From JAUVKT01 sp942491535 (GTDB lineage Bacteria > Bacteroidota > Bacteroidia > Bacteroidales > VadinHA17): a stretch of 64,000 bases of DNA. A program made the translations under genes and the position numbers. Below, in pieces: positions 28,072 through 35,914 of this stretch. The stretch is taken from contig CALOBV010000005.1 in NCBI GenBank assembly GCA_942491535.1, positions 306,756-370,755 of the forward strand, written 5' to 3'. A model generated the notes under the pieces. That model had not been told where the DNA came from and ran no database searches. It was given only the letters and a program-made list of their open reading frames with translations. Position 1 is the first letter of the stretch, and every line of letters begins with the position of its first letter.

Positions 28072-28911
28072 ATGAAAATTGTATTTAAGCCTTGGCTTGC
28101 ACTATCTCTAATGGTGGTAGCAGGTTTACTACTTATGGTTCAGCCTGTTGATGCTCAAAGAAGAAACAGGCAAGCTCCTGCTCCTGCAGGATCGCAGGCG
28201 TCTGGAAATAACAATGCCGTTCTGAATAACTCTGAAATTCAGGATCGGTCGGTCCGGCATCCTACTCGGTCAGGATTGCTGATTTTGCTGTCAATCCTGA
28301 AAATCCTTCAGAATACTATGTCGGAACAGCTTCCGGCGGATTATGGAAGACTGAAAATAAGGGAACTACCTTTACTCCGATTTTTGACAGTAAACCGGTA
28401 TTTTCAATTGGCGCTACTGGCAATCGACCCTAAGAATCCTTTTGTCCTATGGGTGGGTACCGGTGAAAACAACTCTCAGCGAAATCTTGCCTATGGCGAC
28501 GGTGTTTATAAAACTACCGATGGTGGAAATCTTTTACCAATATGGGACTTAAATAAATCGGAACATATTGGCAAAATAATGATTGATCCACGCAACAGCA
28601 ACACTGTCTATGTTGCCGCACAGGGTCCTGCATGGGGACCAGGCGGAGATCGGGGCTTATATAAAACAATCGATGGAGGAAAAAACTGGGAACTGATTCT
28701 CGAGATCGGACCCTATACAGGGGTATCAGATATGGAGATAGACCCAAGAAACCCTGATATTATTTATGCAACAACTCATCAGAGAGAAAGACGTGTTTAC
28801 TCAAAAATCAATGGTGGCCCTGAATCAGCAATTTATAAATCAGAAGATGCTGGGAAAACCATGGAAGAAAGTTACAGAGCGGACTTCCTTCGGGAGATAT
28901 TGGAAGAATAG
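28072..28911 (+). CDS. exported BNR/VPS10-type repeat protein, N-terminal part (frameshifted)
   Basis: Signal peptide (MVVAGLLLMVQPVDAQ), then a sequence of the bacterial VPS10/BNR beta-propeller type. The literal frame is partly wrong. Between about 28237 and 28419 the family sequence continues in the next frame (FRSVGPASYSVRIADFAVNP, then VGTASGGLWKTENKG). It returns after an extra G near 28420 (IDPKNPFVLWVGTGENNSQ). A missing A near 28528 and an extra A near 28552 change KSFTNMGLNK to NLLPIWDLNK. The fragment ends early because of an extra A at 28861. The propeller repeats probably bind or process a polymer outside the cytoplasm; substrate unknown. Confidence 0.85.
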   Translation: MKIVFKPWLALSLMVVAGLLLMVQPVDAQRRNRQAPAPAGSQASGNNNAVLNNSEIQDRSVRHPTRSGLLILLSILKILQNTMSEQLPADYGRLKIRELPLLRFLTVNRYFQLALLAIDPKNPFVLWVGTGENNSQRNLAYGDGVYKTTDGGNLLPIWDLNKSEHIGKIMIDPRNSNTVYVAAQGPAWGPGGDRGLYKTIDGGKNWELILEIGPYTGVSDMEIDPRNPDIIYATTHQRERRVYSKINGGPESAIYKSEDAGKTMEESYRADFLREILEE

Positions 28912-28919
28912 GCCTTGGT

Positions 28920-29450
28920 ATGGCACCATCCAATCCGGATATTATCTATGCTATTATTGAACTCCCCGGAAACAGTGGCGGATTTTATCAGATCGGTCGA
29001 CCTGGGGAGAGCTGGACCAGAATGAGTGACATGGTGGCGGGTAGCCCCCAGTACTACAATGAGATATATGTAGACCCGGTTGACGAGAACAGGGTTATCT
29101 CCATGGACGTAAGAAATATGGTTACTAACGACGCCGGAAAAACATGGGAAATGCTTGGCGAAAAAAATAAGCATGTCGACAACCATGCTCTTTGGGTTGA
29201 CCCTGATAATACAGACTACTATCTTGCCGGATCTGATGGCGGAATATACGAAAGCTGGGACAGGGGTAAAAACTGGGTCTTTAAATCCAATTTCCCAATT
29301 ACCCAGTATTACCATGTAAGAGTAGATAACGACTTACCATTCTACAACATCTACGGCGGTGCACAGGATAACGGTTCATGGTTCGGACCATCGCGGACCT
29401 TCAGCAGAAATATTGTAAACTCCAGACTGGACCTATACTATCGGAGGTGA
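28920..29450 (+). CDS. BNR/VPS10-type repeat protein, middle part (frameshifted)
   Basis: Continuation of the same gene, not a new start. The frame is open from about 28880 (GLPSGDIGRIGLGMAP) and carries repeats with Asp-box-like SDGGIYESWDRGKNWVF and VTNDAGKTWEM. It terminates because of an extra base near 29422. Removing it gives NSDWTYTIGGDGYL and continues through DIHYASSQYCGLRRYDRR to about 29650. There an extra T separates it from the last part. Confidence 0.85.
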   Translation: MAPSNPDIIYAIIELPGNSGGFYQIGRPGESWTRMSDMVAGSPQYYNEIYVDPVDENRVISMDVRNMVTNDAGKTWEMLGEKNKHVDNHALWVDPDNTDYYLAGSDGGIYESWDRGKNWVFKSNFPITQYYHVRVDNDLPFYNIYGGAQDNGSWFGPSRTFSRNIVNSRLDLYYRR

Positions 29451-29578
29451 CGGTTATCTTTCGACACCCGATCCTGATGTGCCTGATATTCATTATGCCT
29501 CTTCGCAATATTGTGGACTGAGAAGGTACGACAGGCGTACAGGCAATACCGTATCAATTAAGCCACAACCTGTTAAAG

Positions 29579-31321
29579 ATGAGATTTACAGGTTCAACTG
29601 GAACACACCATATTTTATCAGTCCTTTTGATTCAAAGACAATTTACGTTGCTTGCAAATAAGGTTCATAAAAGTACTGACAGGGGAGACTCATGGACAGA
29701 AATCAGCCCTGATCTGTCACGGCAGATTGGAATGGACGAACTGCCAATGATGGGTAAGATATGGCCACCCGAAGCAGTTGCCAAAAACCTGTCTACATCA
29801 CCATTTGGTAATATCTTTGCACTTGCCGAATCGCCATTAAAACAGGGAATGATCTATGCCGGTACTGACGATGGCCTTATCTGGATTACAGAAGATGACG
29901 GTGCAAACTGGAAAAAATACAGCAGCTTTACAGCTGTGCCCGATATGACCTTTGTTAATTACGTATTACCGTCACAGCACAATGTAAATACTGTTTATGC
30001 CTGCTTCGACGGTCGAAAAAAAAGCAGCGACTTCACACCCTATATTATAAAAAGCACCGATAAAGGTAATACATGGACATCAATAGCAGGAAACCTTCCA
30101 TCAGGAACAATATATGTAATACAGGAAGATCATGTCGATCCCAATATCCTTTTTATCGGTACTGAATGGGGTGTATGGCTTACACTGGATGGAGGAAAGA
30201 AATGGAACCAGATTAAAAATGGTATCCCTACAATACAGGTAAAAGACCTGGATATCCAGGAAAGAGAAAATGACCTTGTTGTTGCAACATTCGGAAGAGG
30301 GTTCTATGTCCTTGAAGATTATTCATATATCAGGAGCCTTAAGGATGGTGTAGTTAACAAGGATGCTCATATTTTTGATATTAAAGACGGACTATTATAT
30401 TATCCTGCATCAAATACAAATTATCAGGGCGAGGTTCATTTCTCAGTTCCAAATCCATCACCGGAGGTAACAATCAGGTACAGCCTGAAAGAAGGTTACG
30501 AGACTCTTAAGCAGAAGAGAATCAAAGCACAGAGAGCAGCTGAAAAAGCAGGAAGGGAAATTAAATTCCCGACAGCGAAAGAGCTCCAGGCTGAGAACGA
30601 TGAAGAGTCGCCGGTACTCCTGTTTACCATAAGCGATGAGAATGGTAATATTATGAGAAAGATTGAACGCCCCGTCAGAAAGGGAGTATCATCCTTTACC
30701 TGGGATATGGGCTACCTGCAAAGAAGAGGACCATCAGTACCTCCAGGAACCTATATGGTAAAAATGGAGAAGGTTCATAATGGATCTTATACTACACTTA
30801 TCGAGTCGAAAAGCTTTAAAGTAAATACCCTCGATAATAATGCACTTGGCACTCCCGATTATAAGGCAAAATTTGAATTCCTTAAAAAGGCTGCCGACCT
30901 GAAATGCTTACTAAGTGCTACAAGCTGCTATGCCGGAGAAATGGTAACCAACATAGCCGAGGTTAAAACTGAACTAATGAGTACTCCGGCCAATACAAAT
31001 GAGCTGATGGTGAAGGCAAGGGACCTGGAAAAAAGAATAACAGGTATAGTAGAGGTAATAGGCGGTGCAAGAGGCTTTGCAAGAGCAGATTCCGATACTC
31101 CTACTATTTCAGCCAGGGCAAGATTTGCTATGTCGGCTAACAGCAGTGCAGAACATGGAATCATGGGATCACAGGTTGAACAGTACGATATCGCAAAAGA
31201 AAAATTTGAGGTAGAGTATGCTAAACTGAAGCAAATCTTTGATAATGAAATACCGGCCTTTAAAAATGAACTGAAGAGTGTTGGTATTAAATGGGCAATG
31301 GGAGATTTCCCTGTGCTCTAA
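29579..31321 (+). CDS. BNR/VPS10-type repeat protein, C-terminal part (frameshifted)
   Basis: True coding in this frame begins near 29653 (ANKVHKSTDRGDSWTEISPD); the upstream residues are out of frame. It contains further propeller repeats (AGTDDGLIWITEDDGANWKK, STDKGNTWTSIAGNLPSG, GTEWGVWLTLDGGKKWNQ). A C-terminal beta-sandwich-like and helical region follows and ends WAMGDFPVL. About 1.67 kb here has no indel. With the two upstream parts the intact protein would be near 1075 residues. No type IX C-terminal domain is evident. Confidence 0.87.
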   Translation: MRFTGSTGTHHILSVLLIQRQFTLLANKVHKSTDRGDSWTEISPDLSRQIGMDELPMMGKIWPPEAVAKNLSTSPFGNIFALAESPLKQGMIYAGTDDGLIWITEDDGANWKKYSSFTAVPDMTFVNYVLPSQHNVNTVYACFDGRKKSSDFTPYIIKSTDKGNTWTSIAGNLPSGTIYVIQEDHVDPNILFIGTEWGVWLTLDGGKKWNQIKNGIPTIQVKDLDIQERENDLVVATFGRGFYVLEDYSYIRSLKDGVVNKDAHIFDIKDGLLYYPASNTNYQGEVHFSVPNPSPEVTIRYSLKEGYETLKQKRIKAQRAAEKAGREIKFPTAKELQAENDEESPVLLFTISDENGNIMRKIERPVRKGVSSFTWDMGYLQRRGPSVPPGTYMVKMEKVHNGSYTTLIESKSFKVNTLDNNALGTPDYKAKFEFLKKAADLKCLLSATSCYAGEMVTNIAEVKTELMSTPANTNELMVKARDLEKRITGIVEVIGGARGFARADSDTPTISARARFAMSANSSAEHGIMGSQVEQYDIAKEKFEVEYAKLKQIFDNEIPAFKNELKSVGIKWAMGDFPVL

Positions 31322-31375
31322 TAATATGATTGAACAAGTTTAAGCCTCTGCATGTTAGTGCAGAACATGATCTTT

Positions 31376-31420
31376 TGAGTGACCTGATAATTATCACATT
31401 AATCAGGTCACTCATTTTTT
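31376..31420 (+). terminator. intrinsic terminator after the BNR/VPS10 gene
   Basis: Perfect 13-bp stem TGAGTGACCTGAT / ATCAGGTCACTCA around a 13-base loop, then six T. It lies 55 bases past the stop codon. Confidence 0.9.
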
Positions 31421-31457
31421 GAAAAGATTTATTTATAATTTAATTTTGGTACGAAGA

Positions 31458-31486
31458 TTGTATTTTAACTGAAAAGTTTATTTTTG
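31458..31486 (+). promoter_or_regulatory. promoter of the small lipoprotein gene
   Basis: TTG (31458-31460), 18-base spacer, -7 box TATTTTTG (31479-31486), 20 bases before the ATG of the next gene. Confidence 0.6.
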
Positions 31487-31506
31487 TCTTTAGAAAATTT
31501 CAAACT

Positions 31507-31629
31507 ATGAAGAAAATTGCACTTATAAGCGCAGTAGTATTTGTTCTTGCTCTGGTACTCAGCTCATGTGGAAAAGAAAATTGTCCGGCCTACAGTAAAG
31601 CAGACTCAGGTACTGAGTACGTAGGTTAA
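31507..31629 (+). CDS. 40-residue lipoprotein
   Basis: An ORF of only 40 codons that is nevertheless convincing. It has a charged start MKKIALISA, a hydrophobic core, and a lipobox LSSC (C20) followed by GKENCPAYSKAD and a short tail. Mature length would be about 21 residues. It has its own consensus promoter and sits between the terminator above and a predicted outer-membrane protein starting 37 bases downstream, so the two are probably cotranscribed. Tiny lipoproteins with a CPAYS-like segment occur in Bacteroidota; function unknown. Confidence 0.75.
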   Translation: MKKIALISAVVFVLALVLSSCGKENCPAYSKADSGTEYVG

Positions 31630-31666
31630 TTCCTTTTCCTAAATTAATATCTCACTTCAGCAGAGT

Positions 31667-32464
31667 ATGAAAAAGCTGCTGTCTATATCATTGTTGATAT
31701 TACTGACTATTCTTACTGTTAAGGCCCAGGGAGAACTTGATGAGCAACAAAAGGTGTTCTACAGAAATGAAAGAACATTTTCTTTTTCCCTTAACAGCAA
31801 TGGTTATGGTATTGGCTATCGCGAAGGCAAGAGAGTCGACTTCCTTAATAAGAATATTGTTGAGTTTGAGTTAAACGTATTAAAGCATCCCAAGGAGATA
31901 AAACTTGCCAGTCCTTATCTTCAGTCAGGAAGTAGCTTTGTATTTGGAAAACTCAATAATACATTTTCACTCAGGGGAGGATTCGGACAGCAGCATGAAA
32001 TCTTTAAGAAGGCAGACCTTGGTGGTGTATCGATAAGATATTTCTATATTGGAGGTCCCAGCCTGGTTCTTTCAAAGCCAATTTATTATAACGTAATTTA
32101 TGCTGTGGGTGGAATAACATACGAGCTGAGACAGGAAACTTTCAATATTGATATCCACAATCCATCTGATATATACAGCAGAGCATCATTCTTCAAGGGA
32201 ATTGATGAGACAAAAGTAACCCCGGGGCTCTATGCCAAAGGAGGCTTTAACTTTGAATACAGTAAGGAAGACAAAATAATACACGCTATTGAGCTGGGAG
32301 CAATACTGGAAGGCTATGCTAAAAAAATTCCAATCATGGCCTCCGACGATAATAATGCAATATTCCTTACCCTGTATGTCACCTATCGTATGGGTATTGT
32401 GATCGACCCCCTCAACCCAGGTTCTGTAAAATTCCAGAATCTATTTTTCAGAAAACAAAAGTAG
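31667..32464 (+). CDS. predicted outer-membrane beta-barrel protein, unknown function
   Basis: 265 residues with a signal peptide (LSISLLILLTILTVKAQG). Alternating aromatic and polar strands follow (RTFSFSLNSNGYGIGYREGK, SLRGGFGQQHEIF, FLTLYVTYRMGIVID), ending near the C-terminus in FQNLFFRKQ. I do not recognise a named family; it resembles conserved barrel proteins of Bacteroidota. Its neighbours are the tiny lipoprotein upstream and GAPDH downstream. GAPDH has its own promoter. Confidence 0.7.
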   Translation: MKKLLSISLLILLTILTVKAQGELDEQQKVFYRNERTFSFSLNSNGYGIGYREGKRVDFLNKNIVEFELNVLKHPKEIKLASPYLQSGSSFVFGKLNNTFSLRGGFGQQHEIFKKADLGGVSIRYFYIGGPSLVLSKPIYYNVIYAVGGITYELRQETFNIDIHNPSDIYSRASFFKGIDETKVTPGLYAKGGFNFEYSKEDKIIHAIELGAILEGYAKKIPIMASDDNNAIFLTLYVTYRMGIVIDPLNPGSVKFQNLFFRKQK

Positions 32465-32471
32465 TTCTCCT

Positions 32472-32502
32472 ATTGTCAGGGAACTCTATTATGTATACTT
32501 TT
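32472..32502 (+). promoter_or_regulatory. promoter of gap
   Basis: TTG (32472-32474), 20-base spacer, -7 box TACTTTTG (32495-32502), 37 bases before the ATG of gap. Confidence 0.6.
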
Positions 32503-32539
32503 GTATCTTCTATTTTTATAACTTAATAATTTTAATGTA

Positions 32540-33562
32540 ATGTCAAAAATAAAAGTAGCCATTAACGGATTTGGTAGAATTGGTAGAAATGTGTTTAAAA
32601 TTGCTCTGGAAAGACCGGAGATAGAGGTTGTTGGGATTAACGATTTGACTGACACAAAAACATTGGCTCACCTGCTGAAATATGATTCAACACAGGGTAA
32701 ATTTGAAGGAGTATCATACGAAGGAGAATACCTAATTGTAAACGATAAAAGGATCAAGGTAACAGCCGAAAGAAGTCCGATATCAATTCCATGGATTGAA
32801 ACTCCTGATGTGGTTGTTGAATCAACCGGAGTTTTCAGATCGAAAGAAAGTCCAAAGGGCGGATATGGCGATCACCTTAAAAATGGTGCCAAAAAAGTAA
32901 TTCTTACCGTACCTTCCAAAGACCAGATCGATGCAACTATAGTACTGGGAGTGAACGATAAAGATCTCAAACCAGAGCATCAGTGTGTGTCAAACGCCTC
33001 ATGTACTACAAATTGTCTTGCTCCCATTGCAAAGGTACTTAACGATAAATTTGGTATCGAGCAGGGTTTTATGACAACAATACACTCATATACTAACGAC
33101 CAGGTAATCCTTGACCTTCCTCATTCAGACCTTAGAAGAGCGAGATCTGCTGCTGTCTCACAAATACCTACTACAACTGGTGCAGCAAAGGCGGTAGGAA
33201 TTGTAATTCCTGAACTTAAAGGCAAAATGGATGGAATGGCAGTAAGGGTTCCCACACCAACTGGTTCGCTGGTTGACCTGGTTGCAGTACTTAAAACAGA
33301 AACAACAGTTGAAGAAATTAATGCAGCCATGAAAGAAGCTGCTAACGGATCAATGAAGGGTATACTTGAATATACTGAAGATCCTATAGTATCTGTTGAC
33401 GTAATTCATAACCCACATTCATCTATCTTCGATGCACTCAGCACAATGGTAAACGGAAAGATGGTAAAAGTCCTTTCCTGGTATGATAACGAATGGGGTT
33501 ACTCTGTCAAGAGTAGTCGACCTGGTGGTAAAACTAATGGATTAGAAATATATCACAGGTAA
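32540..33562 (+). CDS. gap: glyceraldehyde-3-phosphate dehydrogenase, C-terminus frameshifted
   Basis: Glycolytic enzyme with NAD motif NGFGRIGR at 10-17, catalytic C155 in SNASCTTNCLAP, and all major blocks through WYDNEWGYS. The literal tail is SRPGGKTNGLEIYHR, unlike any GAPDH. Removing one A from the AA at 33509-33510 gives GYSVRVVDLVVKLMD and a stop at 33543-33545. That is 334 residues, the normal length and normal ending. The last helix contributes to the NAD domain, so the shift would matter if real. Sequencing error is the simpler explanation. Confidence 0.95.
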   Translation: MSKIKVAINGFGRIGRNVFKIALERPEIEVVGINDLTDTKTLAHLLKYDSTQGKFEGVSYEGEYLIVNDKRIKVTAERSPISIPWIETPDVVVESTGVFRSKESPKGGYGDHLKNGAKKVILTVPSKDQIDATIVLGVNDKDLKPEHQCVSNASCTTNCLAPIAKVLNDKFGIEQGFMTTIHSYTNDQVILDLPHSDLRRARSAAVSQIPTTTGAAKAVGIVIPELKGKMDGMAVRVPTPTGSLVDLVAVLKTETTVEEINAAMKEAANGSMKGILEYTEDPIVSVDVIHNPHSSIFDALSTMVNGKMVKVLSWYDNEWGYSVKSSRPGGKTNGLEIYHR

Positions 33563-33581
33563 CTTAATATTATATAAAAAT

Positions 33582-33610
33582 GGCATCTTCATACAGAAGG
33601 TGCCTTTTTT
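33582..33610 (+). terminator. intrinsic terminator of gap
   Basis: GGCATCTTC / GAAGGTGCC stem (one G-T pair), 5-base loop, then six T. Confidence 0.9.
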
Positions 33611-33660
33611 GTTTCTGGTTGCATTGCTGTCTGCTGTCAAGGCAGGGTCACTCTCTCTAC

Positions 33661-33718
33661 TATCTCCCTATCAACACCCAACACCTCACACTTTACACCC
33701 AACACCCAACACCCCGCA
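33661..33718. repeat. CACCCAACA tandem tract
   Basis: Repeats of the word ACACCCAAC/CACCTCAC between gap and the SiaC-like gene, just past the latter's stop. The reverse complement word GGGTGTTGG is repeated at 54478-54500. No gene in this 161-base gap. Confidence 0.8.
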
Positions 33719-33723
33719 TCATC

Positions 33724-34104
33724 CTAATCAATAAGCATCTCAATTCTAATCGGCAGCCCGGAAGTATCTCTGAAATGCTCACCCAGTTCCATTATAGCTT
33801 CATCATCTTCTTCGTAGAACCAGGTAATTTCAAGTTTTTTCCCATCATCCTGGTATTGTTTCAGAACCTTAAGTATCTCGATAAGATGTTTGGATGAACC
33901 ACTATTTATGTATTCCAGTATAATCGACATCCTTAAAGATTCTGATGATCCAAAATAATCAGCTACCCAGTCACGTAAGGGCTTAAATACACTTTCAGGA
34001 TTTTCAGGTATAGATCTTCCTTTAATAAATAGAGTATCAGACGCCTTATCATAGTTGATTCCCGGACAGTTCTTAGTCTGTTCCTGTATAATTTTATTTT
34101 CCAT
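33724..34104 (-). CDS. SiaC-like regulatory phosphoprotein (DUF1987)
   Basis: 126 residues. The core pattern SRIPENPESVFKPLRDW-like (SIPENPESVFKPLRDWVADY), a strand with LEYINSGSSKHLIEILKVLK and the EITWFYEEDDEAIMELGEHF block identify the DUF1987/SiaC family. In Pseudomonas SiaC is phosphorylated by a kinase SiaB and controls a diguanylate cyclase. No partner kinase or cyclase lies here, so the role in this organism is open. S62-S63 (NSGSSK) is a candidate phosphosite region. Confidence 0.85.
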   Translation of the reverse strand: MENKIIQEQTKNCPGINYDKASDTLFIKGRSIPENPESVFKPLRDWVADYFGSSESLRMSIILEYINSGSSKHLIEILKVLKQYQDDGKKLEITWFYEEDDEAIMELGEHFRDTSGLPIRIEMLID

Positions 34105-34119
34105 TACCTATTATATATT

Positions 34120-35364
34120 TTATTCGTACCTAAGTGCCTCAATTGGATCAATCCTGGCGGCTCTAACGGCCGGGAAATATCCGGAAACAACTCCCACAAC
34201 AAAACACAGTCCAACTCCTCCAAGAACCCATCTCCACGGAACAATAAAACTACTCTGCAGGGCTGAAGATATTAAATTTCCGATTATTAAGCCGAATAGT
34301 ATCCCAAGAATACCTCCAAACTGGCTTATCAAGACCGATTCATATAAGAACTGCCTCTTAATTACCAGTGTCTTTGCCCCCATTGCTTTTCGCACACCTA
34401 TCTCCCGGGTTCTTTCTGTTACCGATACCAGCATAATATTCATCAGGCCAATAGCGGCCCCGAAAAGAGTAATGAACCCAATTAAGGTCGCGGCTATAGT
34501 AACAAACTTAATATTTTCAATCAGCATATCAGCTATCTGATCACTCTTGGAAATATTAAAATCTGTTTCATCTCTTGGATCAAGTCCCCGAATAACCCTG
34601 AAGAGTCCTTCTGCCTCGCTCTCCAGCATTGTCATACTTGTCTCCCGTAATGGCATTACCGATATACTATAGGTCATATTGGGACGACTAAAGTAATGCC
34701 TTGCAGTTGTTACGGGCAAAAAACAAATATTGTCGCTCGCTATTATGCTTGCTCCTTTTGATTTCAGAACACCTATTACCTTGAGTTTCACTCCGGCAAC
34801 ATTAATTACTTTATCTATCGGATCTTCATTTTCCATAAAAAGATCTCTCACAAGGTCGGTCCCTATTACAGCCAGGCTCCTGTTTGAGGCAACCTCACTT
34901 GCGCTGAAATTCCTCCCTCTGTCTATCTCGTAACCTGCAACATCAAGGTAATTATCATCAACCCCCAGTAATTGTACTATAGGATTTGTCTCCTCATCCC
35001 TGTAGCTTATGGTTGCCATTCCACTTGCCGTAACTGAAATTGAACTAATAGCTGGCTCCTGGAACCTTTCTTTAAACTCCAGGGCTTCGCGGTATGATAT
35101 ATATGCGTGATTCTTAATCCTTGTTTCACTTGATCCTATAACAACAGTAAATCCCCTGCTGGTAATCGTGAAGGTGTTTGCCCCCATCATAGCAAACTGG
35201 TTGGTAAGTGTCCCCTTTATTGCGTCTATAGCAGTAAGTATTCCAACAAGCGCCATAATCCCAAACGCTATAATCAGCATTGTCAGAATTGCCCTCAGGC
35301 GATTAGATCTGATTGCCCTTAAGGAGATTCGAAGATTCTCAATAAATACTGCCCCACTTTTCAT
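34120..35364 (-). CDS. MacB/FtsX-type ABC transporter permease
   Basis: 414 residues. One N-terminal transmembrane helix (LTMLIIAFGIMALVGILTAI), a large periplasmic MacB-PCD domain (residues about 45-265), then three C-terminal helices in an FtsX domain with the TREIGVRKAMGAK motif. Such permeases act as mechanotransducers for lipoprotein or peptide export and need an ATPase partner. No ATPase gene is adjacent, so that partner must be elsewhere. Sixteen bases from the SiaC-like gene. Confidence 0.92.
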   Translation of the reverse strand: MKSGAVFIENLRISLRAIRSNRLRAILTMLIIAFGIMALVGILTAIDAIKGTLTNQFAMMGANTFTITSRGFTVVIGSSETRIKNHAYISYREALEFKERFQEPAISSISVTASGMATISYRDEETNPIVQLLGVDDNYLDVAGYEIDRGRNFSASEVASNRSLAVIGTDLVRDLFMENEDPIDKVINVAGVKLKVIGVLKSKGASIIASDNICFLPVTTARHYFSRPNMTYSISVMPLRETSMTMLESEAEGLFRVIRGLDPRDETDFNISKSDQIADMLIENIKFVTIAATLIGFITLFGAAIGLMNIMLVSVTERTREIGVRKAMGAKTLVIKRQFLYESVLISQFGGILGILFGLIIGNLISSALQSSFIVPWRWVLGGVGLCFVVGVVSGYFPAVRAARIDPIEALRYE

Positions 35365-35528
35365 AATATCAGACGATAAAGCATTTTATCTAAAATTACA
35401 ATAATTTACCAAGCCTGCCACTTATCTTATAAAAAAATAATCACAAACAAGTAATTAATTAACTTTTTAGTTGCATAACTAATTTATTCGTTATAACTTT
35501 AAGGCATAAAATTTGAGCCAGATAAATT

Positions 35529-35909
35529 ATGAGAGAACTTACAAGAGCAGAAGAACAGGTAATGCAAATTCTCTGGGATATTGAAAAAGGATTTGTTAAG
35601 GATATACTCGAACACTTCGATGAACCAAAACCGGCATATAATACTGTAAGTACAATAGTTAGGATACTGCAGGATAAAGGATTTGTAAATCATAAGGCTT
35701 ACGGGAGAACTCATGAATACTTCCCTCTTGTGAGCAGAGATCAGTACAAAAAATCTCATATGAAGAGCTTTGTAAAGAACTATTTTGCCAACTCTTTTGA
35801 AAACATGGTCAGTTTCTTTGCCAATGAGAAATCTATGTCGCTGGATGAAATGGAAGACATTATGAAATTAATGGAAGAAGAAATTGCCAGGCAAAAAATC
35901 GAAAAATAA
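35529..35909 (+). CDS. BlaI/MecI-family transcriptional repressor
   Basis: 126 residues: winged-helix domain (TRAEEQVMQILWDIEKGFVK, recognition segment YNTVSTIVRILQDKGFV, wing GRTHEYFPL) followed by a helical dimerisation part. The paired protease gene starts 5 bases after its stop. Upstream, GTTATAAC (a perfect palindrome at 35490-35497) overlaps a -7-like box TAACTTTA (35494-35501) and could be its operator; that is inference. Confidence 0.92.
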   Translation: MRELTRAEEQVMQILWDIEKGFVKDILEHFDEPKPAYNTVSTIVRILQDKGFVNHKAYGRTHEYFPLVSRDQYKKSHMKSFVKNYFANSFENMVSFFANEKSMSLDEMEDIMKLMEEEIARQKIEK

Positions 35910-35914
35910 AAACA

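Noticed and set aside
33505..33562. Programmed ribosomal frameshift at the end of gap
   Set aside because: No slippery heptamer or downstream structure; the extra A is better explained by an indel.
33580..33897. A 105-codon plus-strand frame after gap
   Set aside because: It starts at the gap terminator, crosses a repeat tract and overlaps the SiaC-like gene in antisense.
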